Shown one piece after another: positions 55,215-63,928 of a stretch of DNA of 64,000 nt (its first letter is position 1; each line of letters starts with the position of its first letter). Both the position numbers and the translations under genes were made by a program. The stretch covers positions 16,068-80,067 of the forward strand of contig JACOXI010000006.1 of assembly GCA_016176335.1 (NCBI GenBank), given 5' to 3'. The DNA comes from Candidatus Daviesbacteria bacterium (lineage in GTDB: Bacteria; Patescibacteria; Microgenomatia; Daviesbacterales; UBA10151). Under the pieces are notes generated by a model. It was not told the DNA's origin and made no database searches. It was given only the letters and a program-made list of their open reading frames with translations.

Positions 55215-58200
55215 ATGGCTAAATTTGTTCATCTTCACGGACATACGGAATACTCACTTCTAGATGGATTATCCAAAATCCCAAACTTGGTTAAAAAAGT
55301 CAAAGAATTAGGAATGGATGCTGTGGCAATCACCGATCACGGAGCAATGTATGGGGCCATTGAATTTTATAAAGCCTGCCAAGAAGCTGGCATAAAACCA
55401 ATTATAGGTGTGGAGATGTATATTGCCAAAAGGTCTCATAAAGACAAAGAGGGGAAAGTTGATAGCGAACCATTTCATCTGACAGTGCTAGCCCAAGATT
55501 ACCAAGGCTATCTAAACCTAATGAAACTAACAACTATTGCCCACTGTGATGGTTACTACTGGCGCCCCAGGGTAGACAAAAAACTGCTCAAAGAATTTAG
55601 CAAGGGTCTAATAGGTTTATCAGGATGCCCTTCCGGAGAATTTATCAGATCACTTCAGGATGAAGATTACAAAAAAGCAGAAGAAACCATAAAAAGTTAT
55701 CAGGAAATATTCGGAGAGGAAAATTTTTTTCTGGAAATACAGAACCACCCTTATCAGCAGTCTTTTGACAATTCCGAGGATGAGATTGTGAGGCAGGATT
55801 TACAAAGATTATTACAGATTCAAGATAAGACAAAGGGGGCAGTAAAAGATTTATCCGCAAAAATGGGCATCAGAATTGTTGCGACCAATGATTATCACTA
55901 TGTTGAAAAAACTGATGCAGAAGCCCAGGATGCACTTCTTTGCATACAAACAGGAAAATTTTTATCCGAAACCCAAAGATTAAGAATGATTGATACTCCG
56001 GACTACTTTGTAAAATCCGCCGAGGAGATGGAAGAAAATTTCAGAGATTTGCCGGAAGCTTTAGAAAATACAGTGAAGATTGCGGCATCTTGTGATTTGG
56101 AAATACCTTTAGGTATAGCAAGATTTCCGGTCTTTAAAACCCCACAGGATAAAACATCAATGGAGTATTTGAGGAGACTGACTTACAAAATGGGTAAAGA
56201 AAGAATCAGGCTGACGAAAAAAATCAGTGACAGGATTGAATATGAACTTGGGGTAATTGAGCAGAAAAAATATGCTGATTATTTTTTGGTTGTTGCTGAT
56301 TTTATGGAGTGGGCGCACCAGCGAGGCATCATCACAAATACCCGCGGATCTGCCGCAGGTTCCATGGTTTTGTATTGTTTGGGTGTTACCAACCTAAACC
56401 CGCTGGACTATCTTTTACCTTTTGAAAGATTTTTAACTATTCACAGGCCAACCCTGCCTGATATTGATGTGGATATAGCGGATGATAGAAGAGATGAGGT
56501 GATCGAATATGTTATGAAAAAATACGGAGAAGACAGAGTTGCACACATAGTTACTTTCGGAACAATGATGGGGAGAGCGGCAATAAGGGATGTTGGCAGG
56601 GTTTTGGGCATGGCGTATTCGGAAGTTGACAAGATAGCAAAACTAATCCCCCCGCCTCACCAGGGATTTCATAAGCCGCTTTCGGAGGTAATAAAGGAAG
56701 TTTCCGAACTGATGCAATTGTACAAAGATAATCCTCGAGTAAAAAAGTTACTCGATTTGGCGGTCAAGATTGAAGGAACTATCAGACATGCATCAATGCA
56801 TGCTGCAGGCATTGTTATTTCACCGGATGACATTACCGGTTTTACTCCACTGCAAAGGGAGGCAAATGGAGAAAAATTAGTTTCTCAATATGACATGTTC
56901 TCTGTTGAAGATGCAGGTTTGGTAAAGATGGATCTTTTGGGAATAAGAAATTTGTCAATTTTGGGCAAAGCTCGCGAATATGTCGGGGAAAATCAAAAGA
57001 TCCAAGTTGATCTAAACAAAATTCCTTTAAGCGACAAAAAAACATTCGAGCTTTTGGCAAAAGGTGACACCATGGGGATCTTTCAATTGTCCTCCTCCGG
57101 CATGACAAGGTATTTGGTGGAGTTAAAGCCTTCAAGTATTGCGGATTTGGCTGCTATGGTTGCTTTATACAGACCAGGTCCTTTGGGGGTGATCCCGGAA
57201 TATATACAAAGAAAGCACAATCCTAAACTTATTAAATATCTGGATTTGAGAATGAAAGAGTATATGGAGCAATCATTGGGTCTTTTGGTTTATCAGGAGG
57301 ATGTTTTATTTACTGCCATAAATATAGCCGGTTACTCTTGGGAAGAGGCTGATAAATTAAGAAAAGCTATGGGTAAGAAAAAGCCTGCCGAGATGGCCAA
57401 ACAAAAAGGGCATTTTATAGATGGATGTGTTGCAAACGGAATGAGAAGGGATAAGGCAGAGGCTATTTTTGCTCTAATCGCACCCTTTGCTGCTTATGGA
57501 TTTCCCAAGGCTCATGCCGCCTCCTATGCCATGGTCGCCTACCAGACAGCTTATATGAAAGCCAATTTCCCGGTTGAATTTATGGCGGCTGTTATGACTG
57601 CCGAATCTGATGATACGGATAAAATTGCCGCGGCGATAGAAGAGTGCAAAAGGTTGGGGATTGTGGTTTTACCGCCGGATATCAACAAGTCAGGAGTGGG
57701 ATTTTCCTTAGAAAGGCTGATTAATCTATCCAAGGAAGATTTGGAAAGAAGCTTGAGTGTATCCTCCGATACTAAAGCAAGGCAGGGTATTCGGTTTGGC
57801 TTGTCTGCCATTAAAAATGTGGGGGTTTTGGCCATTGAATCAATCCTGAAGGCCAGGGGAGATGGTGAATTCATCAGTTTAGCAGATTTATGCTTACGGG
57901 TGGATACCAGACTGGTTAATAGAAAAACTTTGGAGAGTCTGATAAAAGCAGGAGCTTTGGATACTTTGGGTTTGAGATCCGCCCAACTTTTGATCTTAGA
58001 TCAGGTATTGGAAGAGAGCCATAAAGATTCAAAGAGTAAATTATCCGGTCAAGTTTCTTTATTTGACTCTTTGGAAGATAAAGGCTCAATGGGCAATAAA
58101 CTCCCTGATGTTTCGGAATTACCTTTGGAACAACTGCTTATCTTTGAAAGAGATTTATTAGGTTTTTATCTGCACGAACCCCCCTATCTTTCGACATTAC

Positions 58201-58769
58201 AAAAGATTGGTCAGCATGTTTCATATAAGATTGCCGATCTGCATGAGGAGTTTATCGGACAAAAACTTGTTTTGGGAGGAGTGATAACGGAGGTAAAAAG
58301 GGTTTTTACCAAAAAGAGTAATGCGGAGATGGCATTTGTCAGAATTTCCGATGGAATTTCCGGTATTGATTGTGTCATATTTCCTACAATCTTTGAGGAA
58401 AGCAAGCGTTTTCTTATCAAGGATCAGGTAATTATAGCCGCCGGGCGTCTTGACAAAAGGGAGGAGGAAATATCACTGGTTGTAGAAAAAATAAACTTGT
58501 TTGACCCTGAAAGTACTTCTGAAATATTTATAAGTCAAACTATGATAGAGATTTATGTACCTTCGGGCAGTGATGTAACTATTTTGCAGGCAATCAACAG
58601 GACATTAAGAAGTTTTCCGGGAAAGATTCCGGTGACATTGATTTTGCCCAGCGATGGGCAGCAATCGAGAAGAATGAATTTGCCTTTTTCTGTTGATCCC
58701 AACTCATCTTTACAAGAGGAGGTTGTAAAACTTTTAGGCGAGGGAGCCTTTAAGAGGACCCGTGCATAA
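55215..58769 (+). CDS. dnaE: DNA polymerase III alpha subunit
   Basis: The replicative polymerase, 1184 residues, of the expected DnaE1-like length. N-terminal PHP domain (FVHLHGHTEYSLLDG, AVAITDHGAMYG, VEMY). Polymerase palm: TRGSAAGSMVLYCLG and PDIDVDIADDRRDEV (catalytic aspartates). HASMHAAGIVIS and LVYQEDVL follow, then HhH and a C-terminal OB fold (LVLGGVITEVKRVFTKK). A possible promoter (TTGAAA 55154, TAGAAT 55179-55184) leaves about 30 nt before the ATG, with a cggaa SD. Confidence 0.97.
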   Translation: MAKFVHLHGHTEYSLLDGLSKIPNLVKKVKELGMDAVAITDHGAMYGAIEFYKACQEAGIKPIIGVEMYIAKRSHKDKEGKVDSEPFHLTVLAQDYQGYLNLMKLTTIAHCDGYYWRPRVDKKLLKEFSKGLIGLSGCPSGEFIRSLQDEDYKKAEETIKSYQEIFGEENFFLEIQNHPYQQSFDNSEDEIVRQDLQRLLQIQDKTKGAVKDLSAKMGIRIVATNDYHYVEKTDAEAQDALLCIQTGKFLSETQRLRMIDTPDYFVKSAEEMEENFRDLPEALENTVKIAASCDLEIPLGIARFPVFKTPQDKTSMEYLRRLTYKMGKERIRLTKKISDRIEYELGVIEQKKYADYFLVVADFMEWAHQRGIITNTRGSAAGSMVLYCLGVTNLNPLDYLLPFERFLTIHRPTLPDIDVDIADDRRDEVIEYVMKKYGEDRVAHIVTFGTMMGRAAIRDVGRVLGMAYSEVDKIAKLIPPPHQGFHKPLSEVIKEVSELMQLYKDNPRVKKLLDLAVKIEGTIRHASMHAAGIVISPDDITGFTPLQREANGEKLVSQYDMFSVEDAGLVKMDLLGIRNLSILGKAREYVGENQKIQVDLNKIPLSDKKTFELLAKGDTMGIFQLSSSGMTRYLVELKPSSIADLAAMVALYRPGPLGVIPEYIQRKHNPKLIKYLDLRMKEYMEQSLGLLVYQEDVLFTAINIAGYSWEEADKLRKAMGKKKPAEMAKQKGHFIDGCVANGMRRDKAEAIFALIAPFAAYGFPKAHAASYAMVAYQTAYMKANFPVEFMAAVMTAESDDTDKIAAAIEECKRLGIVVLPPDINKSGVGFSLERLINLSKEDLERSLSVSSDTKARQGIRFGLSAIKNVGVLAIESILKARGDGEFISLADLCLRVDTRLVNRKTLESLIKAGALDTLGLRSAQLLILDQVLEESHKDSKSKLSGQVSLFDSLEDKGSMGNKLPDVSELPLEQLLIFERDLLGFYLHEPPYLSTLQKIGQHVSYKIADLHEEFIGQKLVLGGVITEVKRVFTKKSNAEMAFVRISDGISGIDCVIFPTIFEESKRFLIKDQVIIAAGRLDKREEEISLVVEKINLFDPESTSEIFISQTMIEIYVPSGSDVTILQAINRTLRSFPGKIPVTLILPSDGQQSRRMNLPFSVDPNSSLQEEVVKLLGEGAFKRTRA

Positions 58770-58784
58770 TTTTCCTTTTTATGT

Positions 58785-58790
58785 TAAGAT
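58785..58790 (+). promoter_or_regulatory. rplS extended -10 element (leaderless type)
   Basis: TGtTAAGAT (TAAGAT 58785-58790) ends 7 nt before ATG 58798. Confidence 0.45.
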
Positions 58791-58797
58791 TTTGTAC

Positions 58798-59112
58798 ATG
58801 ATTTCAACTCAAATTGGTGAGCAGCTCATTCATATTGGAGATACTATCCGGGTACACAGTCAGGTTGTAGAAGGTACTAAATCGAGAATTCAAGTTTTTG
58901 AGGGGATATTGATCAGGTTAAAAGGTAGAGGAGAAAATAAGACTTTTTCAGTAAGAAAAATTGGAGCCGGGGGAGTAGGGGTTGAGAGAACCTGGCCGCT
59001 GAACAGTAAGAGTATAGTCAAAATAGAAGTGAAGAAAAAAACAACTGGGGTTAGAAGATCAAAGCTATATTACCTTCGAAATCTGACTGGAAGAGAAGCG
59101 GTAAGGGTATAA
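58798..59112 (+). CDS. rplS: 50S ribosomal protein bL19
   Basis: This 104-residue protein starts at ATG 58798 (MISTQIGEQLIHIGDTIRVH); an upstream in-frame ATG at 58762 overlaps dnaE and the -10. The family core VFEGILIRLKGRGENKTFSVRKIGAGGVGVERTWPLNS and KLYYLRNLTGREAVRV (usually KLYYLRxLxGKAARI) is complete. Confidence 0.95.
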   Translation: MISTQIGEQLIHIGDTIRVHSQVVEGTKSRIQVFEGILIRLKGRGENKTFSVRKIGAGGVGVERTWPLNSKSIVKIEVKKKTTGVRRSKLYYLRNLTGREAVRV

Positions 59113-59132
59113 TCTATACTTTATACTTACTC

Positions 59133-59747
59133 ATGATATTTCCTACTCTCAATATCGAGAAGAAACTCTGGAGTTTGGGTTATAACTACATTTGTGGTCT
59201 TGATGAAGTTGGCAGAGGCTGTTTTGCCGGCCCTGTTTGTGTGGGTGCTGTTATTTTTCCCAAAGACTGTGAATTACTTGAAGGGCTGGCTGATTCTAAA
59301 CTTCTGAAACCCAGACAAAGAGAGCAATTAGCGGTCAGAATTAAGAATCAAGCTGTAAACTGGACTGTTGCGGAAGTAGGTGTGGCCACTATAAATAAGT
59401 TAGGTATTGGCAAAGCAACTCAAATGGCATTCAGGAAGGCTACTAAACTTCTTGATCAACATCCAGATTATATCTTAATAGATGCTTTTTACATTAGACA
59501 TTTAAGAAGAATTAGACAAAAAGCTGTTGCCGACGGAGATAAAATTTGTGCCTCCATTTCTGCTGCTTCTATTATTGCCAAGGTTTACAGGGATAAATTG
59601 ATGAAAAAATTAGCCGTGAAATACCCGCTATATAAATTTGGAAAACACAAGGGATATGGAACGAAGTTTCACCAAGAAGCTATTAGAAAATATGGGTTAT
59701 CAAAAATTCACAGAACATCTTTTAATTTGAGTAGATTTATGATTTAA
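59133..59747 (+). CDS. rnhB: Ribonuclease HII
   Basis: This 204-residue enzyme removes RNA from RNA-DNA hybrids. The motif CGLDEVGRGCFAGPVCVGAVI holds the catalytic Asp-Glu pair (about D20-E21); the other acidic residues are in LADSKLL and ILIDAF. Several TATAAT/TATACT words (59109-59127) precede the start with 5 nt before the ATG. Confidence 0.96.
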   Translation: MIFPTLNIEKKLWSLGYNYICGLDEVGRGCFAGPVCVGAVIFPKDCELLEGLADSKLLKPRQREQLAVRIKNQAVNWTVAEVGVATINKLGIGKATQMAFRKATKLLDQHPDYILIDAFYIRHLRRIRQKAVADGDKICASISAASIIAKVYRDKLMKKLAVKYPLYKFGKHKGYGTKFHQEAIRKYGLSKIHRTSFNLSRFMI

Positions 59748-59765
59748 GGTTGAAGATAATAAATC

Positions 59766-60125
59766 ATGAGCAATAAACAGACAGGGGATCAGGGAGAAGA
59801 TTTAGCTTGTGAGTATCTGCAAAAACAAGGCTATAAAATCTTGGAAAGGAATTACAGGATAAGGGGTGGGGAGATTGATATTGTAGCACGCGACGGGGAC
59901 ACTTTGGTGTTTGTGGAAGTGAAAGCCCGCTCCTCACATGAATTCGGTCCACCTTCGGAGTCTATGACTCCTTGGAAAATAAAAGCCCTTGTAAAATGTG
60001 CCATGTTTTACGTTTCGAAAATCAACTGGGGCAATAAGGAATACAGGTTGGATTTTGTCTCAATTGATTTTGCAGATAATAAGGAGAATCCTGTTATAGA
60101 ATTAATTAGGAATATAACGGAATAG
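59766..60125 (+). CDS. YraN/UPF0102 family endonuclease-fold protein
   Basis: This 119-residue protein has the family pattern TGDQGEDLACEYLQKQGYKILERNYRIRGGEIDIVARDGDTLVFVEVKARSS, a PD-(D/E)XK fold with E-D and EVK. The role is not established. It follows rnhB as in many genomes. Confidence 0.93.
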   Translation: MSNKQTGDQGEDLACEYLQKQGYKILERNYRIRGGEIDIVARDGDTLVFVEVKARSSHEFGPPSESMTPWKIKALVKCAMFYVSKINWGNKEYRLDFVSIDFADNKENPVIELIRNITE

Positions 60126-60210
60126 ATCCTTCGACCCATTCGACTGTCGTTCAGGGTCGCACTGAGCTTGTCGAACGTGCGACTCGCTTCGATCGCTCAG
60201 GATGACACTC
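60126..60210. repeat. Dispersed palindromic repeat cluster
   Basis: G+C-rich words ccttcgacc, cattcgactgtcg, gagcttgtcgaac and gatcgctcaggatgaca overlap as partial inverted repeats of ttcgac/gtcgaa. It lies between two convergent genes and may terminate both. It is related in style to 10699-10830 and 37599-37616. Confidence 0.55.
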
Positions 60211-60214
60211 TGTG

Positions 60215-61099
60215 TCACTTCTTAATCTTGTGGTTTCCTTCAACCGCAAAGGGGATTTCTTCCCAGTCATGAGTTTTTCTAATCTTCTTATTGTAATGCC
60301 ACATAGTTTCCAAAAGCGACGCATCCACCCCCATTTTTTTAAACTCCCCTATTAAAGCTACCAAATCTTTGGGAAAACACTTGCCTCCAAATCCTCTTAA
60401 AGTGGTGACCTCTAAATGAAAATCTCCGATTCTATGATCGACAGCTGCCATTTTTTTAACTTCTTCGTATTTTATCCCCAATTTTTGGCAGTAATCATAA
60501 AAATAATTTGCAAAAGTAACTTTCAAAGAAAGGAAAGCATTAGCAAAGTACTTAACTGTTTCAGCAGTGGTGGGATCTGTTAAAAAGATCTGTGTCTTTG
60601 GGAATCTTTGTTTAAAGATGACTGCCACTCTTCTTGCAACCAGATCATTATTTGTTCCAATTACGGTTCTTTCAGCATTAATAAAATCATCCAGAAAATT
60701 TGCTTCAGTCAAAAATTCCGGATTAAAACAAAATTTGGATTGAGGGTATTTTTGCTCAAACTTGAGTGTTGTTTTCGGTGTCACGGTGGATTTGATGATA
60801 ATAATTTTATCTGTGCTATCGGTAAATTTAGTAATTTGCGGAATCATTTCATCAAAAATGGACAGATCTATGCCTGTCTCATCTTGTTTCATTGGAGTAG
60901 GGAGACAAACAAAGATAAATTCAGAAGTTCTAATTACTTCTGCCAAAGAAGACCCTGCTTTATATTTGTCATACCAGAGGATGGTGTCTTTGCCTCCTGA
61001 TGCGCTTTTGAATCCATTAGCCACTGCCTGTCCAACAAACCCATATCCGATAATTCCTAATTTAATGGGGACAAGGAGATTTTCGGTTGTTTCAGCCAT
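60215..61099 (-). CDS. UDP-glucose/GDP-mannose dehydrogenase-like protein without C-terminal domain
   Basis: This 294-residue protein has the N-terminal Rossmann motif GIIGYGFVGQA (residues 15-25), FVCLPTPM, FNPEFLTEANFLDD, the central dimerisation helix (NAFLSLKVTFANYF) and the catalytic Cys241 in GFGGKCFPKD. Full-length enzymes continue about 140 residues into a nucleotide-sugar-binding domain, absent here. Whether it still oxidises a UDP-sugar is uncertain. A TATACT (complement of 61106-61111) ends 7 nt before the ATG. Confidence 0.85.
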   Translation of the reverse strand: MAETTENLLVPIKLGIIGYGFVGQAVANGFKSASGGKDTILWYDKYKAGSSLAEVIRTSEFIFVCLPTPMKQDETGIDLSIFDEMIPQITKFTDSTDKIIIIKSTVTPKTTLKFEQKYPQSKFCFNPEFLTEANFLDDFINAERTVIGTNNDLVARRVAVIFKQRFPKTQIFLTDPTTAETVKYFANAFLSLKVTFANYFYDYCQKLGIKYEEVKKMAAVDHRIGDFHLEVTTLRGFGGKCFPKDLVALIGEFKKMGVDASLLETMWHYNKKIRKTHDWEEIPFAVEGNHKIKK

Positions 61100-61110
61100 A
61101 GTAGAGAGTA

Positions 61111-61116
61111 TATAAT
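61111..61116 (+). promoter_or_regulatory. Nudix gene -10 element (leaderless type), shared divergent region
   Basis: TATAAT ends exactly 6 nt before ATG 61123. The same 23-bp gap holds the minus-strand -10 of the dehydrogenase gene, so the two promoters nearly coincide. Confidence 0.55.
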
Positions 61117-61122
61117 ACTTTT

Positions 61123-61524
61123 ATGGAAATTATCAACAAAATTGGCCTGGCAGTTTTTAAAGATGGAAAAATACTCCAGGTAAGGACCAGCAAACAAGAG
61201 GAAGTGTTTTATACTTTGGGGGGCAAAATTGAAAAAGGGGAATCTGATATAGATTGTATAAAAAGGGAAGTTTTAGAGGAGATTGGTTGTGAGGTGGATG
61301 AATCTTCTTTAAGGTATCTTACTACTTTTGAAGATATTGCGCATGGAGGTTTGGCAATGCTTCGTTTAAAGATGTATGAGGGGCAACTGAAAGGTGTGCC
61401 AAAACCCAAATCGGAAATTGTGGAAATAGGCTATTTTGATACCAACTCTGACCCAAAAAACCTTTCAATAATTGCCCAAAGAAAAATCTTCCCTTGGCTG
61501 AAAAAGCATGGGTATATAAATTAG
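61123..61524 (+). CDS. NUDIX hydrolase
   Basis: This 133-residue protein has the full Nudix box at residues 34-56: G-x5-E-x7-R-E-x2-E-E-x-G, read from GKIEKGESDIDCIKREVLEE. It hydrolyses a nucleoside diphosphate derivative or acts in nucleotide-pool cleaning; the substrate is unknown. Its stop codon is adjacent to the 3' end of tRNA-Glu on the other strand. Confidence 0.9.
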   Translation: MEIINKIGLAVFKDGKILQVRTSKQEEVFYTLGGKIEKGESDIDCIKREVLEEIGCEVDESSLRYLTTFEDIAHGGLAMLRLKMYEGQLKGVPKPKSEIVEIGYFDTNSDPKNLSIIAQRKIFPWLKKHGYIN

Positions 61525-61598
61525 TACCGCGTACGGGAGTCGAACCCGTGATTTCCGGGATGAAAGCCCGATGTCCTAGGCCACTAGACGAACGCGGC
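61525..61598 (-). tRNA. tRNA-Glu (TTC)
   Basis: On the minus strand: acceptor GCCGCGT/ACGCGGT, discriminator A, TCGTCTAGTGGCCTAGGACA D arm, loop CTTTCAT (anticodon TTC), T arm ACGGG-TTCGACT-CCCGT. CCA is not encoded. Confidence 0.95.
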
Positions 61599-61626
61599 AA
61601 ACTTTAAAATTATATCTTAAGTCAGG

Positions 61627-62799
61627 TTATTTTTCCAACCTAAATCCCAAAATGTCAAACATTCTTGCGGAGGGAAACTTGCTTAAAAATTCCAGGGCTT
61701 TTGGGGTATCCAAATCTTGATCCATAATTTCTGTGAAGGCCTTTGGTATGTCTTCTGATTCTGGACGCTTCGCCGAGTCAGACTCGGCTTCGCTTGCCGC
61801 AATGACAGATTCTATAAGCTCGACGTTTTTTTGGGCTTTTTGTAAATCTTCCTCCTTATATTCCCAATTATTTCTCCAATGATTTGATAAAAGCAGGAAG
61901 CGGAGGGCATTGGCAGAATATTTTTTTAAAAGATCGGACACCATTACCAAATTTTCCTTGGATTTGCTCATTTTTGCTCCTTTGTAAGAAACTGTACCTG
62001 TATGCATCCAATACTTAACAAAAGGAATTTTGCCTGTTGCTGCCTCTGATTGTGCTATTTCCGCCTCATGGTGAGGAAAAATCAGATCAGAGCCTCCTCC
62101 GTGAATATCTATAGTTTCACCAAAAGTGGACATACTCATGGCAGAACACTCAATGTGCCAGCCGGGCCTGCCTTTGCCAAAGGGGGAGTTGAAAGAGGGG
62201 ATATGGCTAGCCTGACTTGGGGTCGATCCTCTCCACAAAGTAATATCCAGGGGATTCTTTTTCTCCGGATTATCCAAATCTTCTTCAAAATCCTTGGCAA
62301 CTTTTAACATTTGATCTTTAGTTAATTTTGACAGTTTGCCGAAGTCTTTTATTTCGGAAATATCCAAATAGACGCTACCCTTAATTTGATAAGCAAGACT
62401 ATTCTTGATAAGTTTCCGTATCAGGCGGATCATGGATGGGATTTGTTCAGAGGCTTTTAAATAATGATCGGGAAAAGTCCAATTTAAGGCCCTCATGTCT
62501 TCCAGGAATTTTTCTGTCCAATAATCTGCCAACCTATTCCATGGAATCTTTTGCTGCTTGGCTTTTTCCAAGATGTCTTTGTCACGGTCATTTATATCTG
62601 TCACATTTTGGGTGTAGATGACTTGATAACCCTTAAACCTTAGGTATCTAATTAAAACATCAAAAGAAATATAGGTAAATGCATGGCCCAGATGAGTGGT
62701 GTCATATGGAGTAATTCCACAGATATAAATGGTGATTTTGTCGGGTTTCAGGGGTTTAAACTCCTCTAGTTTGTTTGTTAGGGAATTGTAGATCTTCAT
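61627..62799 (-). CDS. cysS: Cysteinyl-tRNA synthetase, short C-terminus, with palindromic insert
   Basis: This class I synthetase has the zinc and HIGH region YICGITPYDTTHLGHAFTY, WHIECSAMSMSTFG, HGGGSDLIFPHHEAEIAQSE and KMSKS (AKMSKSKENLV). At 390 residues it is shorter than the usual ~460 and lacks the end of the anticodon-binding region. Near the C-terminus AASEAESDSAKRPESE is encoded by a palindrome (61772-61788) and REP-like sequence. Confidence 0.94.
   Translation of the reverse strand: MKIYNSLTNKLEEFKPLKPDKITIYICGITPYDTTHLGHAFTYISFDVLIRYLRFKGYQVIYTQNVTDINDRDKDILEKAKQQKIPWNRLADYWTEKFLEDMRALNWTFPDHYLKASEQIPSMIRLIRKLIKNSLAYQIKGSVYLDISEIKDFGKLSKLTKDQMLKVAKDFEEDLDNPEKKNPLDITLWRGSTPSQASHIPSFNSPFGKGRPGWHIECSAMSMSTFGETIDIHGGGSDLIFPHHEAEIAQSEAATGKIPFVKYWMHTGTVSYKGAKMSKSKENLVMVSDLLKKYSANALRFLLLSNHWRNNWEYKEEDLQKAQKNVELIESVIAASEAESDSAKRPESEDIPKAFTEIMDQDLDTPKALEFLSKFPSARMFDILGFRLEK
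61772..61788. repeat. In-frame perfect palindrome inside cysS
   Basis: GCCGAGTCAGACTCGGC has perfect 8-bp arms around one base. The flanks (gcttc..., ttcgcttgccgcaatgaca) look like dispersed REP-type sequence, giving an insert of about 50 bp near the 3' end of the gene. Confidence 0.7.
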
Positions 62800-62825
62800 T
62801 AGTTTAAAGAAACCTAATTATACGA

Positions 62826-62831
62826 TATAAT
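62826..62831 (+). promoter_or_regulatory. tRNA-Lys promoter -10
   Basis: TATAAT at 62826-62831, 10 nt before the tRNA. No clear -35. Confidence 0.5.
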
Positions 62832-62841
62832 ATGCAAACAA

Positions 62842-62913
62842 GGTCCGGTAGCTCAACGGTAGAGCAGTGCCCTTTTAAGGCATTGGTTCAGGGTTCGAAT
62901 CCCTGCCGGATCA
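62842..62913 (+). tRNA. tRNA-Lys (TTT)
   Basis: Acceptor GGTCCGG/CCGGATC (one G-U pair), D arm GCTC/GAGC, loop CTTTTAA (anticodon TTT), T arm CAGGG-TTCGAAT-CCCTG, discriminator A. CCA is not encoded. Confidence 0.94.
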
Positions 62914-62953
62914 CTGCATCTACAACTAAGTAGTACTCACAGTAGGGGTCTGA

Positions 62954-62959
62954 TATTAT
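62954..62959 (+). promoter_or_regulatory. CvpA-CAP gene extended -10 element (leaderless type)
   Basis: TGaTATTAT (TATTAT 62954-62959) ends exactly 6 nt before ATG 62966. Confidence 0.5.
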
Positions 62960-62965
62960 TATTTC

Positions 62966-63928
62966 ATGGTTAGTCAGTTTAATTGGGTTGATCTTTTGAT
63001 TTTGGCAACCCTGATATTTTTTGCATTTGAGGCTTTGGGAAGATCCCTGGTCATTGAAACTTTAGATTTGTTAAGTTTCTTGATGGCTTTTCTGCTCTCT
63101 TTTAGCTTTTATAATTTTCCAGCCAAATTTTTTGAAGTTTCCTTTCGAATCCCTCACGGACTATCTTTGGTTTTTGGTTTTATGGCTATTTGGTTTATTT
63201 CCGAAATTGTCTTCTATTTGTTAATAAGGATTGTACTGCCTAGGCTGCCGTCTTTAAAAATTAAAGGATCAGCAGTTTTGTCTGTTCTCCCCGCTTTTTT
63301 CAGAGGCCTGGTTTTTATAGCCTTATTTTTGGTGATGGTTGCCACTTTTCCTATTCAGCCTTCCATCAAGAAAGCTGTGCTGGATTCCCAAATAGGCAGC
63401 CAAATTTTAAATTACGCTTACGCTTTGGAAGGGCCTGTAAAGGATGTATTTGGCGGGGCCACATTTGATTCTTTAACATTCTTAACAATCAAGCCCAAAG
63501 GGGATGAGCGGGTTAATTTAGGATTTCAAACCAGCGAATACACTATTGACGGGGTATCCGAGAAGGCAATGATTGATTTAGTTAATAAGGAAAGAACAAG
63601 TAGGGGACTTAAGGCTCTGGTGTTTGACGCAAAGCTCGAAGGTGTGGCAAGAGCACACAGTGAAGATATGTTTAAAAGAGGTTACTTTTCTCATTATTCT
63701 CCCGAAGGTGAAACAGTAGCAGACAGGGCAAGCGGGGCTGGAATTGATTTCTTGGTGATAGGAGAAAATTTGGCATTTGCCCCAAATGTTGAGCTTGCTC
63801 ACAAAGGATTGATGAACTCGGAGGGTCACAGGGCAAATATTTTATCGGAGGATTTTGGAAAAGTGGGAATTGGAGTTTTGGATGGAGGAGTATATGGCAA
63901 GATGTTTACCCAGGTATTTAGCAATTAG
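62966..63928 (+). CDS. CvpA-like membrane domain fused to CAP/SCP domain
   Basis: This 320-residue protein has a four-helix N-terminal CvpA-like region (residues 1-135: VDLLILATLIFFAFEALGR ... GLVFIALFLVMVATFP). A linker of about 60 residues leads to a CAP domain (MIDLVNKERTSRGLKALVFDAKLEGVARAHSEDMFKRGYFSHYSPEGETVADR ... GENLAFAPN ... HRANILSEDFGKVGIGV) with the His/Glu cavity residues. The CAP part is probably extracytoplasmic. The function is unknown; CAP domains often bind lipids or act in cell-wall contexts. Confidence 0.88.
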   Translation: MVSQFNWVDLLILATLIFFAFEALGRSLVIETLDLLSFLMAFLLSFSFYNFPAKFFEVSFRIPHGLSLVFGFMAIWFISEIVFYLLIRIVLPRLPSLKIKGSAVLSVLPAFFRGLVFIALFLVMVATFPIQPSIKKAVLDSQIGSQILNYAYALEGPVKDVFGGATFDSLTFLTIKPKGDERVNLGFQTSEYTIDGVSEKAMIDLVNKERTSRGLKALVFDAKLEGVARAHSEDMFKRGYFSHYSPEGETVADRASGAGIDFLVIGENLAFAPNVELAHKGLMNSEGHRANILSEDFGKVGIGVLDGGVYGKMFTQVFSN

